Assembly: GCF_023278565.1 (NCBI RefSeq)
Contig: NC_064680.1
Coordinates: forward strand, 4,836,001-4,900,000
DNA from: Colletotrichum lupini
Lineage: Eukaryota > Ascomycota > Sordariomycetes > Glomerellales > Glomerellaceae
Reading direction: 5' to 3'
DNA length: 64,000 bases
Numbering within the stretch: the stretch's first letter is position 1; every line of letters begins with the position of its first letter. The notes beneath the pieces were generated by a model. The model was given only the letters and a program-made list of their open reading frames with translations, had not been told where the DNA came from and did not search any database. Position numbers and translations under genes: made by a program. Positions 34,095 through 47,200 of this stretch are shown piece by piece.

Positions 34095-34389
34095 CCCTTT
34101 AGGGTCCGGTCCGCCTTATTAGGGGCTATCTTCGCTTTTATAACTAAGCTAGTTTATTAGGGTTAATATTAAGTTTTTATTACGTACTTAATAAGACTTT
34201 ATAACTAATTATAGCTAGCCGTAGTTATTACTTATGATTAATACTAACTAAACTTAAAATACTTACGACCCCGCTATTATAATATATTAATTACCCTTTT
34301 AATAACTAAATACTACCCCTTACTTTCTAGACTAGCTTGTTTATAAAGGCGAAGATAACCCCTAATGAGGCGGACCGGACTCTAAAGGG
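34095..34389. repeat. Fold-back structure made of two opposed B 5' ends
   Basis: 34095-34329 is the 5' part of B on the + strand (CCCTTTAGGGTCCGGTCCGC). 34330-34389 is the first ~60 bp of B on the minus strand, ending GGACTCTAAAGGG. The two ends are therefore inverted repeats of about 60 bp around a ~175-bp single-copy middle. It may be two independent insertions with a deletion, or an inverted duplication during reverse transcription. Confidence 0.7.
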
Positions 34390-34411
34390 TAAAATACTAA
34401 GATGTTATTAA
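34390..34411 (-). mobile_element. Left remnant of the B element split by G2c (B16, left part)
   Basis: TAAAATACTAAGATGTTATTAA belongs to the middle of B. It continues at 62280 (ATTAATAACTCGTCGACC) on the other side of G2c, with ATTAA duplicated. Other B copies show the join intact (AGACGCTATTAATAACTC near 41890). Confidence 0.8.
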
Positions 34412-34601
34412 TATAATAGATTCGGGATGCGGCTAGTAATAGGACGCTAATAACTTAGTAACCGGTATACGGATCGTATTATAAAAAAACTTTTTAAAAA
34501 GTAAAGCCTATATAAAAGACTTTATGAGTTTTAGTTTTATAATATACTTATACTTATATTATAACCTAATTAATAAAGTACTTATAATATAGTTTCTTAT
34601 A
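34412..34601 (+). repeat. G2c 5' LTR (190 bp)
   Basis: It reads TATAATAGATTCGGGATGCG to TTTCTTATA. The terminal TGTAA...TTACA inverted repeat of the family has become TATAA...TTATA by RIP. It pairs with 62090-62279. Confidence 0.92.
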
Positions 34602-37080
34602 ATTCTAAAGCTTTTATTTTTAAAAAAAAACTAATATAAGTAATAATAAATTATAAAAACGAACGGAATATTAATAAAGTAAGACTTAGTTATTTATAAA
34701 AAGCTATTAGTATTAATAAGCTATAGCTATTTAGAATTAACTACTTAACTTTATTCTATCCGGGGGAATAAGCCTATTATAGGGCAGGTCCTACTTAAAT
34801 ACTAGCGTTTATAAATAAGCTAAATAAAGAAAATAATCGGGGTAGATTACCCTTATAGAATAGTTACCCTATTAATACCCTAAGGACCCTATTTATTATA
34901 AATAGGGCGTTTATTAACGACCGATTATTAAATATATAAGGTTAAAGTATATATAAAGGCGTAAATAGTACTAAAATAGCTAGTTTAATAAACCCTATAA
35001 GCTTAATAATAACCTACTTTTATAAAAAATAAAAATAATAATTAAAAATCAAAACTAAGAACGACGTTGATATAAAAAGCTTATTTAATAACTTACGAAG
35101 CGGCTAGCGACGCGTTTAGGTTAATAAAAATACGAAAAGCCTTTTTTTATTTATTATAAACTAATTAGAGAAGAGTCTATAAGTACTTAAGTAGTAAATT
35201 AGATTATTATTATAGAGGTAGGTAATAATCTTTATATGAAAAGTATTATAGAATAGAATATTAAATAGGCCCTATTTAAAATATTCTTATTACTATAGAT
35301 ATTATAACGTAATTGTAAAAAGAGCTTTTGAAATCCCCTCTTTTAAAACGACTTCTTAGTATTCGTTTATTAATAATACGTAGACCCCGAGACTTAAGAA
35401 TAAGAATATTATAAAGAGCTAAGGATAAAAAACCTAAAAAAGGGCTAGACCCATACTTAGTTCCTTACTAAGTAGTTAGTAATTTATTATAACTTAAATA
35501 TAAAAAATATAAAAAATTCGAAAGTAAAAGTATTTGTTTTTTTATTTCTACCTCTACTAGCTGCTCGGGTAATTCTCGATATCGGTTATATAGTATTAAT
35601 ATATAGTATTGATAGATACTCCTACTATCTCGTTAGACTATCTTTTAGATTCTTTTACTTTTTTAAACTTTTTTATATATAAAGTTTATAATTACGGATT
35701 AACGGCGATATTAAGCGCAATACTACTACCTTATGAGCCGTTTATTTAGCTAAGTTTATAGCCCTCTAGGTAATAGCAACTTATAACGGTAATATTAGAA
35801 ATACTATTATTACTATTATTAAGAATAGTTAGCGCCGACCTCACGTCTACCCTATTTTGACTTTACTTATATATATATATATATTCGTTACCTCGTTTCT
35901 TTTATTAAAATCGAAAAACGCTACTTCCCTTACTATTTATTATTATTACGCTATTATTATTACTATTACTATTAAAATATTTATTTTAAATATATATTAT
36001 TGAAATACTAAGACGCTAACTTATCGATCTATAGGGATACCTTAAGGGCTAGAAGTTCGATCTTAGAAATACTATACTAAAGGACCCCGAACTATAGTAA
36101 GGTTATCTTAAGGAATATAGATTAGATATTATTAACTTAAAAATCCGAAATACGTATATTAATATAAGTATTACCCTTATTAGTACCTAACTAATAAAAT
36201 ATAGCCTTAACGAAATATATAATTAAATATAGAATAGAATTAATACCTTAGTATTGTAGTAATAGAATAAGAGGGTTAAAAAAACTAAAAAGGATATTTT
36301 AAAGTTATTAAATAAGTTAAAAAATAGGAGGTAGGTTTCGGCTATTCGGAGGGCGATTAATATATTATAGCGGGATCGTTAGTATCTTAAGTTTAGTTAG
36401 TATTAATAGCTATTAGTAACGGCTATAGCTAGCTATAGTTAGTTATAAAGTCTTATTAAAGTACGTAATAGAAACTCGATATTAACCCTAATAGACCAGC
36501 TTGCGCGTAAAGGCGAAGATGGCCCCTAATAAGGCGGACCGGACCCTAAAGGGAAAGTAGAAGTATATTAGTTTTTTTTTAAACTATTATCTTAGTTATA
36601 GGACGATTTAATTTGTTATAGAGTTTTAATTAAAAAAGTACGTAATATAGCTTATAGAGTTAATGAACTATAGTTATTAAATTAATAAAAGGGCGGTAAT
36701 TAGTTATAAAAAAATATTAAAAAGAGGCTATATCCGTTATTAAAATAATTACGTTAAATATCCCCTTTTTATAAAAAAATAAATAAAGAGAACTCTAAAG
36801 GGCTAGGCTTTAAGAACTTACTAAGAATAATATTATAAAAGCTATATAATAAGAGTACTCGTACTTAGCTATTATAAAAGCGTTATAATAGTAATATTAA
36901 ATACTTTATATATAATAAAATAGGCTATATATTTAGTAAGTACTAAAAGAATAGGTTAAGAAGTAAGGGTAATAATAAGCTAATATACCCCCGATCGAAG
37001 CTAATATTAATAACTATTTAATAAGTTATTACTAAACTAAGAGTTATAAAAGTTAATTTATTAAAAAATAAATAAATATA
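34602..37080 (+). pseudogene. G2c gag, interrupted by B17
   Basis: Plus-strand gag of G2c, split at 35534-36553 by B17. The zinc knuckle footprint (spacing x2, x4, x4, with the Cys and His codons now TAT/TAC Tyr) is at 36902-36943. Frames are closed by TAA and TAG only. The N-terminus is not assignable. Confidence 0.7.
35534..36553 (-). mobile_element. B-family element, full length (B17)
   Basis: This 1020-bp minus-strand copy is flanked by AAAGTAAAAGTAT (35521-35533) and AAAGTAGAAGTAT (36554-36566). The empty site is in G2b near 507-525. The 5' end is CCCTTTAGGGTCCGGTCCGC on the minus strand. Confidence 0.92.
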
Positions 37081-38740
37081 AGTAATATACCTAATATACT
37101 TATATTAAGTATTAAGAAAGTACTAATAAGAATAATTATAAAAAATAGGGTAATAGTCCTACGAGAGGTTATTAAAAAGCTAGTAGAAGTTAATATAAAT
37201 ATATACTCCGAGATAAATATTATTAATACTAAGCTCGTAACCTACTTAGGATTAACCCTAGCTACTACTATAGCTCCCTTATTAAGGGATTTTTAAAATA
37301 AAGCCGTAGGCTAAGGGAAGGCTTACTAATTAACGCTCTTCTTTATTAACTATTATAAATAGCTAAAGAAAATTTAGTAACTATTTACTATAATTAATAA
37401 AAATAAAAGAATAATAAACCTCTTATTATTATAATTATTAATAAGCTAAGAGGGTATTTATATTATTATTATAACGAATATATAATTATACGAGCTTATT
37501 TTTATTACTAAACTAAAAGTAATAGCTCGTAATATTATTAAAAATTACGAGAGGGCTTATATATATAGTAGTTTTTTTCTAGCTTTATAAGTGCAAAAGA
37601 TCGACCTTAACGGGATTACGCTTTTAAGGGAAATTATATAATACGGTATACTTTTTAACTATATAATACGTATAATATACCCTAAGTACGCGCTTAACGT
37701 AATATAGTAATTTTAATATAAAAACCGCTATATAATTCGGGATAAGTAAGTTACCCTTTACGTAGTAGCGCTAATTAAAAAGGTTAATAGTAGAAGTTAG
37801 TTATAATAATTAGCTATAATAGTTAGCTATAATAGTTAGAAGCGGCCTTTTTTAACTATAAAGGTTCTGAACTTTAATAGCGACGTAGAGGTTTTTTAAA
37901 AAAGGGCTAAATAAGCTAATATTTATTACTTATACTAAAGCTTATAAAGATTCTTTTTATCTTTATCGCTTCTAATATTACCTAAAGCTACTCTCTATAT
38001 AAACTAAATAAATCTACTAAATAAATTTATTAAATAAACCTATTAATATATAAACTACTACTTTAACGAGAACTTACTCTACTCCTAATATATAGTTAGT
38101 AATTAGTAGGCTAGAACTCTTTAAAAATACCCGTTAATAAGTCTACCCCTCTCAGGCTAGGCACCCTCTTCGGCTAGCTCAATACTATAGCTATCGTAGT
38201 TAACGTAAGTACGCCCGAGGATTAGTAAAGTACTTTCTAATAGTACGGAATTTAGTTAGGTAATAGTACGAACGCTATAGATAGCCGGGCTAGTACGGAC
38301 GTTAAAATCCGGTATATCGACGCCGGCTTAGAAATTATACTCTACGGAGAGGGCTTATATATTATATATTACTATTATAAAAAGTATTATAAAGATAACG
38401 GAGATTAAATTATAAAGAGGTTTATTATTAAAACTTTAATTAGAAATAGAGACGTTTAATAAGTAATTAGTAATGGGACCGTAGTTATATAGTAAGGTAA
38501 AATACTTAATTAACTTAATTCTATGTACTAAACTACTATATAGCCCTATTTATTTATTAAATAAGAAATAACTTAATAAGCTTTATGTATATATTACTAA
38601 AAACCTAGTAAACGGTCGTATTATACTTTTAATTAGTAAAGCTAGGGTACCGATCCTCTTTATATTAAAAAAGGATAGTACGCTATGCTTCTATATAAAC
38701 TACTATAGGTTAAATAAAATAATTATAAAGAATTAATACT
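37081..38740 (+). pseudogene. G2c protease and N-terminal RT, interrupted by C8
   Basis: This continues from gag. Near 37205-37265 the frame reads E-I-N-I-I-N-T-K-L-V-T-Y-L-G-L-T, the same post-active-site strand as in G2b. C8 interrupts it at 37564-38347. After C8 the RT approach (about 38480-38740) matches G2b 10960-11342, with P-I-L-F-I-L-K-K near 38650-38680. G1 cuts it at 38746. Confidence 0.65.
37564..38347 (-). mobile_element. C-family element, 5'-truncated (C8)
   Basis: This 784-bp minus-strand copy is bounded by the perfect 14-bp duplication AGAGGGCTTATATA (37550-37563 and 38348-38361). It lacks the GC-rich 5' end and stops inside the subfamily (i) middle segment. With C2 it shows that C is truncated at the 5' end only. 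Confidence 0.9.
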
Positions 38741-38745
38741 CATTA

Positions 38746-39285
38746 TGTTACGGCTAGCTAGTCGTAGTAAGTATATTAGTAGAAGTTAAGGTTGCGAGTA
38801 TTAAGTAAATAGTATCGTAGTCGTAAATAGCTTCTCTAAAGCTATATTTATAAGTCGTGAAGTAAGTAAGGCTTTAGTAATTAATTATAGTTTTATTAAA
38901 AGGGGTTCTTAGTAAAGATAGCTAAAAACGATCGTAAGATTTAATACTAAGTTAATTATTAAAAAAACTTTAAAAAGTCTATCCTTAAGCCTAGGTTAAG
39001 TCTATACTATATATAAGTCTATTTATAAATATATTTTTTATTAATAATTACTTTTATTTATTAAGTAATTACTTAGTAAATATGAGTAAGCGATTACTTA
39101 GAGTAATTATAATAATTACCTTATTATATAATTATTACTTCTTATTTATATATAACTTATTTATAGTTCTTCTATTCTATAAAAGTTATCCTATGTTCCC
39201 ATACTCTTATATATATAATATATTATAGTTATTATAAGCTTACGGGGCGGGCCCTGGTCTTAGTTATATATATTAGGTCGTAATA
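38746..39285 (-). repeat. G1 3' LTR (540 bp)
   Basis: On the + strand it reads TGTTACGGCTAGCTAG to AGGTCGTAATA. It carries a conserved GC block (GGGGCGGGCCCTGG near 39245). It pairs with 52857-53396. Terminal TGTTA/TAACA ends are visible, the right end mutated to TAATA. Confidence 0.92.
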
Positions 39286-39899
39286 TTAGGTCTTTTTTTT
39301 AAAAGTCTTATCCTTATAAACTTATAAATAAGTCGTTATAGCCTAGGTTAGGGCTCGTTAAGTAGTTCTTTTAAAAATACTAAAATATCCGCTAGATTTT
39401 CGATATATTATTAGTTAAAGCTTATTCTTAAAATTAAGGAGCGAGGATTTAAGATCGAAATACTTTATTTATTCTATTGTTTATTAGGGCGAAGATATAA
39501 AATATTAGAGGGTAAATTAAGGTATTATAAATATATACGTCGTAGTTATTCCTACGACGCAATTACTAATATTATATATAATTATAAGTTTTTTTTCATT
39601 TTATTAATGTTTTTTATATTAATTATATTTATAATAGATCGTTTTTTATTTAAAGCTAATAAGCTAGAATATAGAAAAGAAGTAAAAGAGCTTTTTTTAA
39701 AAAACGGGTAGAAGCTTTACGTTATATATGAACTAAAATAAATTAGCTTTTATTAAAGTTAGATCGTTTAAAAAAAAAAAAAGATAGTATTTAAAAAGGG
39801 AAAGCCGATCTTTAATCCTCTTAATATTATTAATAAGAATAAGTCGGCTACTACGCGAGAGGTATAGTTTAGTAGTACTTTTAAAATAATTAACTAAAA

Positions 39900-42800
39900 T
39901 ACTATAATAGCTAAGAGTTCTAGTTTTAATTTTAATTTTAGTATTTTAAAAAAGATTCCTAAGAGTTCTAAAGGTTCGTAATAAGTTCTTATATATTTTC
40001 TTTATATCTATAGTTTTTTTATTTCATTAGAAATTCCTATATTTTACTTTTAATTTTATAGTTAATAATTTATTTAACTTCGTACTCTAGTTAGTTTAGT
40101 TTAATAATAATATAATCTTCTATATATAAACTTTTTAATATAAGTTTAAGTAATAAGATATAAAAAACGGGATAATATTATATTATATTTAGTAATCTTA
40201 ATTCGTAATTAATTAGTAAGACTTTTTTAATAATCTTAAAAAGTCTAAGTTTTTTATAATCTAATTTATTACTTAGTCGTTTTGTTTTAATATTATAATA
40301 AAGGAAATAGGCGCTATCCCCCTTTTTTAAAAATAGTCCTCTAATCCTTAATTTATTTACGTTTTTCTTTATACGTTATTATATAAACTTAAAGTTTAGT
40401 AAGGCTTATTTATAGATCTTTTTAAGTTTATTTATATTTATTATAGCTTTTATAGTTTATAGTCCTTATTATACTTCTCTATACGCTATTAGTTAGAATC
40501 CGTAATTAAAATCAAACGGAGATTCTTTTATATTTTTACTAACTATATTATTATATATAAATTAGGCTATTAATAGAAGTATTACTTCATTATCCTAGTT
40601 GTAGTTTATATAATAACGAAAATATATCTTAAGGATTTAATTAATCTTTTCTATCTATCTATTAGTTTATAAATAGAATAATATTAATAATTTATAATCT
40701 ATACTAAGTTACGAAATTAAGGAGTTCTAAAACTTTAAAATAAATAGCTTATCTCTATTAGAGATGATTTCTTTTAGTAAATTATAGTTCGAAAATATAA
40801 CCTTAGTAAATATATATACTAGTTCTTTTATAGTACTTAATTCTTTATAGGGAATAAAGTATGCGAACTTAGTAAGTTAATTAATTATAACTAAGATATT
40901 ATTATACTATATTTTAATAAATAGTTCTCTAGATTTTAGTAGTTTAATAATAAAGTCCTATATAATTAATTACTATACTTCTATTAGTAGTTATAATAAT
41001 TATAGCTCGCTATAAAGCTTATATAGGCTATTTTTACTTTTTTTATAAGTTACGTAGTCCTTAATTATTTCTATAATTTTTAGTACGTATAACGGATTTA
41101 TTATAATATTAGTAAATCCGTTTTTACATTTTAGTAATTCCTTAGTAACTATGTGCCGGTATATTATAAATTTTTATAATAAGCTTAGGGGTTATTTTTT
41201 TAGTTAAGCTAGTATTAATCCTTTTAGTTATTATAAAGAGCTTCGTAGTTAATATAAGGCTACCGTTTTTCTTTTATTTAAAAATAACTTATATTTCTTT
41301 AGGGACCGCAACTTTATAGTTAGGTCTTCTATTAAGAGCGTCTATTTTATTATTTTTTAAACCTTTTTAATAAATAATTCGGAAGTTATATTTAGATAGG
41401 AATTCGCTCTATTTAACTTATTATTTATTTAGATTCTTATTCGTTATAAAGTTTGCGAGGTTCTTATTTATTTTTATATTCTACCTTTACTAGCTACTTA
41501 GGCAATTCTTAATATCGTTTATATAGTATTAATATATAGTATTAGTAAATACTTATACTATCTCGCTAAACTATCTTTTTTAAATTTTCTACTTTTTTAA
41601 CTTCCCCTCTTATAAAGTTTATAACTACGGATTATTAATAGTAATATTAGTCGCAACTACTTTATAAGCCCGCGTACTTAACTAAGTTAACTACCCTTTT
41701 AGGTAATAATAGCTTATAATAGTATAGTATCGGAGATACCCTCGTTACTATCGTTAAGAATAATACTAACCTCTATAAGTACGATATTTACTTAATATTT
41801 TTAACTTTAACTTATATATATATATATATTCGTTACCTCCTTTCTTTTATTAAAGTCAAAAACGCTTAAATATACTTTATTAAAATGCCGAGACGCTATT
41901 AATAACTCGTCGACCCTTAGGGCTTCTTCAATAGCTAGAAGTTCGATCCTATAAATATTATATTAAATAACCCTGGGCTATAGAGAGACCGCCTTAATAA
42001 ATATTATATTAGTAATATCGACTTATAAAAGATAAATAAATATATTATAATAAGCATCGCCCTTATCGGCACCCTTTTAATATAATAGAATATAAATAAG
42101 CCTAGACTTAATAATATAATTAAGAGCTTAGAAAGAGCGTAGGCGAGCGTATTAAATAGGAATATTAATAAAGAGAGGTTATTATTAAATAAGATAAAGG
42201 GAGAAAGTAAGGGGTAGTATTCGGCTATTAGAAGGGTAATTAATATGTTACGGTAGCGGGGTCGTTAATATTTACTTAGTAATGGCTGCGGCCGGCTATA
42301 GTTAGTTATAAAGTTTTGTTACGTAATAAAAACACTCGATATTAACCCTAATAGACCAGCTTGCCCGTGAAGGCGAAGATGGCCCCCAATAAGGCGGACC
42401 GGACCCCAAAGGGGCGAGGTTCTTATAATTTATATAAATTATAACTTTATACTTAGTTCTAGATAATTATAATCTCTTTTCTCGAAATACTTTAATAATT
42501 ACTATTAGTTCTTTATTATAGATTTACTAATTTAATTCTATTTTATAAAATGCTTTAGAATAAAAGTAATATAGATAAAGTTTTCTTTACTTATCTCATT
42601 ATTCTAAGACCGCTCTTATAGCGAAGTCTAAGGTATTAGTCTTAATTTCGAAAGGTTTTTAGAGGTCCGGGATTATAATAACTAGTTCGAAGATAATTAT
42701 ATTCTTAACTTTAAGGAATACTTCTTTATACTTAGGATCCTAAATAAAGGGGGTATCTTTTTATATTAAGTTATTAAAAAGTTTAATTATATTAATATAG

Positions 42801-43997
42801 TTTTTAAGGCATTATTAGTAAAAATTAACGAATCCTAAGAGTCTTTATACGTCCTTAACGTTCTATAATATAGGCTAGTCCCTAACTACTTTTATTTTTA
42901 ATACTTATATATAGATTTATCTTAGTATAATAGTATATTTAAAGAAGTTTATTTTTTATATATAAAACTCGTACTTAGAGGGTTCGGTATATAGCTTAGT
43001 ATTTTAGAGTTTTTAAAATATTATATAAATATGCTTTTTATATATTTTAAGGTCGGGGGAGAAGATAAGAATATTATTAATATAAATAATAATAAAGATA
43101 TCGACGTACTCCCGGAGTACGTAATTAACTATTATTTAAAAAGTTACCGGAGTATTAGTAAGTCCGAAGGGTATAATAAAATATTTAAGAAAATCTTTTA
43201 TAAGTTTAGAATACCGTTTTCTATTCGTTTCTTTTTTTAATCCGAATTTAGTTAAATACTTCCTTAAGATTTATAATAATAAACTAGTTAGCTCCGTAAA
43301 ATAGATCTCTAAACTTAGTAATAAGCGGTAAGAAATAGCAATTTTCTTTTATAATTTTGTTAAGTCTCCTATAATTAATAATAAGTCTTAACTTTTTATT
43401 CTTTTTTAATATAAGGAATAAGGGGAATCCGGTAAGAGAATTCGATGGTTAAATATATCCTTTTTTAAGTTTCTTATTAATATATTTATTAAAATACTCT
43501 TATTCTTTTTAATTTATTAAGTATATTAAATAGAACCCGGGTTATATCCCTTTTTTAAGTTCAATTTTTATATTTTAGTTACTATATTTTAGTAATCCTA
43601 TTTCTTTAGGTTTTATAAATAGTTTTATATATATTTAGTACTCCTCGGGTATAGTCTAGAGTCGTTACGATCCCTAATCATTAGTATTAGTTATAAACTT
43701 CTTAAAGCTTTTTACCGTTTTAATAAAAACTATATATCGTATTTATTTTTATTTTTTAAGAGTTCTTAGAAATCTGTTTAAACCCTTTTTTTTTAGGTCG
43801 TTTAGTAATTAGATTCTTTTAGAGGATATAGTTAGTAATCTAGTTTATCTATAAGTCATGCTTTTATAATTACGAGAGTCCTAGGATAATATCGATATTT
43901 CTAATCTTTATAATATTATATTATAATTATTTTTACTAATTATTAATATATATCTAGAGGTATACGGTCTCTTAATTAATATATTTATAATTATAAT
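39900..43997 (-). pseudogene. G1 pol: RT, RNase H and integrase, RIP-degraded, split by B18
   Basis: Read on the minus strand. RT: P-L-F-L-I-L-K-K near 43410, N-Y-R-R-L-N, then the catalytic box Y-I-N-N-I-L-I-F-S at 43073-43084 (family YxDD, both Asp now Asn by G-to-A). RNase H: P-F-E-I-K-T-N-T-L-D-F-A-I near 42640-42600 and Y-N-K-E-L near 42505. B18 then interrupts. Integrase: S-N-R-D-K-L-F at 40751-40762 and onward (family SDRD). The C-terminal K-L-D-Y-K-K-L-R-L-F-K-I near 40265-40230 is a GPF/Y-type module. Nearly all stops are TAA or TAG. A 69-codon + strand open frame at 43031-43240 is only the shadow of RT. Confidence 0.88.
41468..42413 (-). mobile_element. B-family element, near full length (B18)
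   Basis: This 946-bp minus-strand copy has the perfect 13-bp duplication GCGAGGTTCTTAT (41455-41467 and 42414-42426), inserted at the RNase H/integrase junction of G1. The 5' end CCCTTTGGGGTCCGGTCCGC and the 3' tail are both present. It is shorter than other full copies because of an internal deletion in the trinucleotide-rich middle. Confidence 0.93.
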
Positions 43998-44209
43998 TAT
44001 TATAAAAGGGAACTCGAGGCAGGTCGGAACGCTACTATATTAACTTAATAAACGTAACTTAACGTAAAGAGGGAAAAAGTAGATTAGTAAGTAGAATCTA
44101 GGGCGCTAGGCTTTTAGGCCTAGCGGTTTAATAGTTACGTAACCTATAAGTAGTCCGTTAGGTACCTAAGGCCTAGGTACTAAGGGGCCTAGTACTTAGC
44201 GCCGTAATA
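43998..44209 (-). repeat. G3 3' LTR (212 bp)
   Basis: On the + strand it starts TATTATAAAAGGGAACTCGA and ends AGCGCCGTAATA. It includes the palindrome-like CTAGGCTTTTAGGCCTAG. It pairs with 50083-50294, which ends CGCCGTAACA. Confidence 0.92.
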
Positions 44210-44223
44210 TTACCCCCCCCTTT
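44210..44223 (-). promoter_or_regulatory. G3 polypurine tract
   Basis: On the minus strand AAAGGGGGGGGTAA lies immediately upstream of the 3' LTR. It fixes the orientation of G3 independently of the protein motifs. Confidence 0.8.
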
Positions 44224-44299
44224 AATATAAAAAGCGCTATTTATAGTGCTTAATTCCCTATTTAATCCTTTATAATTACTTTTTATAAGCTTATAATAA

Positions 44300-47200
44300 G
44301 GGCGGCTACTATATTATCGTTAGCCCGTAATAGGGCCGGGCTATTACTAACTACTATTTTTATTCATAATACGAAGTTCCTTAGAGGTCCTGCGGCCGTT
44401 AAGTATTATTTATAGAACGCTTATAAAGCTATTAATATATAATAAAAGCTCTTTATGTCGTATTACGTAGGGTCCTTATTATACCCTTTTTAATCGGCTT
44501 AGTATTATAACTTATTATATTATATTTATAATTTAACTACTTACGAGACCTTATACTTAGGCTTATTAAAGTTATAAAGGATTAATAGCGGGAGGTCTTA
44601 GTATTATTCAGATAGGGGGTCCTCTATAGTCTTTCTTAGCTTACTTAGGTAAAAGACTAGGTAGGCTTTGCTCTTTATAAGTAGTTTTATAATCTATATA
44701 CTACCTAGGCTAGTACTGGTAATAAGCTAGGGGCTAGCCTAAGGCTATTATAATTTATTAATATCTTAAGTCTTTTAATAAAATATATTTATAAATACCT
44801 TATTATTAATCTTTAAGTCGTTAGGCCGTTAGTAGCGGTTAGCGTATTTTTAATATTTTATTTAAGTAACCCCTATATTACTTTTAGTAATCTTTTAGGC
44901 CTTATAAATACTTTAGGCTATTTTCTAAGCCTTAGTATAGTTAAGCTTTTCTTTAGTTAAGTTAAAGTGTTAGGTTCTAGTAGCTTAGTTAAAAGATAGT
45001 CAAAGCTAGTAGCCGAATTTAACTTTATAAAATAATAGCCCTATAGTTTTACTAAGTTAGGTTACGTAAGTAAAGTTTATTATGGGTAGTATATTACTTT
45101 AGTTATTTTAGTAGTAGTTAACTAGGGGTCGTAGTTACTAAAGGATATATTAGTTTAAGATCTCTATTTAACTATTTATTTATTGGTAATTTATTATCAA
45201 TAACTATAATTCAACGTTATAGAGCTTATATAGCTCCCCCTAAAAGTTTAATATAAACTAAGGACCGCGATTAAAAGTAATAGTCTTAGGTAGCCCGAAG
45301 ATTAGTAATACTTATTTATAGAATATCCTATTTATATCCTACGTAGTAGTAGTTTTATAATAGGGTACTAATATAGCTCTTTTACCTAGTTTATTAATTA
45401 TAATATATATTATATTATAGCCCTTTTAGTTAGGGGGTATTATTATAAAGTCTATCGAAATATATTATTATAAGTAATTAGGTATAAATAGAGGCCTTAG
45501 CTCCCCCGGGGGCCTATTACGGGGTTTTTAAGAGTAATAGTACGTATAATAGTTTTTAATATATTAGTATATATTTATTATAAGGCTAGGCTAGTAATAT
45601 TATTATTTAATTATCTTAACTATTTTATTATACCCTAGGTACGCTAGGAGCCTCTATTTGTATACTTTATAGATAATTATAGTACGTAAATTATTTTTTT
45701 TAAGTATAATAAGCTTATTATTTATTATAAGTAATTTATTATCTTAAATCTTTTAGTACTCGCGGCCCTTAGCTATTAGCGCTCGTATTAGGGTAAGTAA
45801 TACTATTATTAAGTCGTAATTAAGCTTTAATACTTTTTTAACTAATAGGTACCCCTAGAGCTCGTCCTTTAGTATAAGGGACCTAATTATAAACTCGGGC
45901 TACTATACTGCGTTTTTTAATAAGGCTCGTAACTTAGTAATAATATTTAATAATAGTAGCTCTAGTAGTAATAGGACCTATGTTCAGTTAGCCTTTTTTA
46001 GTACTTATTAGGTCCTAATATTCTCGTTCTTTTTTAATAGAGCGTTAGTAAGTACGTTTTCCTACCCTAAGTAATACTAAATTTAAAAATTAAAGTCGGC
46101 TAGGGCGCTAGCTTAGCGGGCTTATTATAAGTTAAGGAGACGCTTTATTATAAAAAATAAGAGCGGCTAATAGTTCATAATAATATCGAACTTTTAGTAA
46201 TAGCTAACTAGTTCTGCGTACTACTTTTTTAAATAAACTATTATCATTAATATCCCTTTATTATATATAGTATATTTAAGCTTTATCTTATTAATAGTTT
46301 TTAAGTAGAACGCTACGGGGTACTATAAGTTATTATTTATTTATTATTAAACTAGGGCTCTAGTATATACTAAGTTTAATATATTAATCTCTAGGTATAT
46401 AAGTAGTTCGGGCCTAAAGTAACGGAGTATAAATACTATTATAAGGGCTAGCTTTAGTACCTCGAACGCGGTATTATAATTAATATTAAATTAGAAAAGT
46501 ACGCCTTTATTAATTAGCTTCGTTAATAATCTAGCTAAGCGCCCGTAAATTTTTATAAACTTTTTATAAAAATTATAAAAACTAAGGAACAATTAAATAT
46601 TTTTAAGTAATATTAGCGGCTTTTAGTTCTTTACGATAGAGATCTTATCCTCGTCGGGTTATATATTATTAATATTAATAATAAAACCTAAGTACTTCGT
46701 AATAATAATACTAAATTCGTACTTCTTAATATCGGCTTATAATCTAGCTTTTTATAAGCGATCTAGTACTTTTATAACGTATTTATAATATTATAAGGGG
46801 TCGTTTAAAAAGATTAGGATATCGTTTATATATATAGTATAAAAATTATTTAAATACTCTATTAGTACGTCGTTTATATATTACTAATACGTAGCTAGCT
46901 TATTATAGAGGCCGAAGAGTAGTACTTTATATTTATAAACTTTATAATAAATATAAAAGGTTATAAGGTTTTTTAAAATAGGGTTAAGGTAGATATAATA
47001 AAAAGCTTATTTAATATCGAGTTTAGTAAATACTTTAGCTCGGCTTAGCTACGTTAATATCTCGTTAATTAGAAATAAAGGGTACCGATCTTTTTTTATA
47101 ATCTTATTTGGTTTTTTAAAGTTAATATAAAACTATAAGCTATTATTATACTTTTTAATAAATAATATAAGCGACGTAAAGGGCGTATTACTAAGCTTAA

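Noticed and set aside
43031..43240. 69-codon plus-strand open frame
   Set aside because: It is antisense to the RT core of G1, whose minus-strand frame carries clear RT motifs. It is a shadow.
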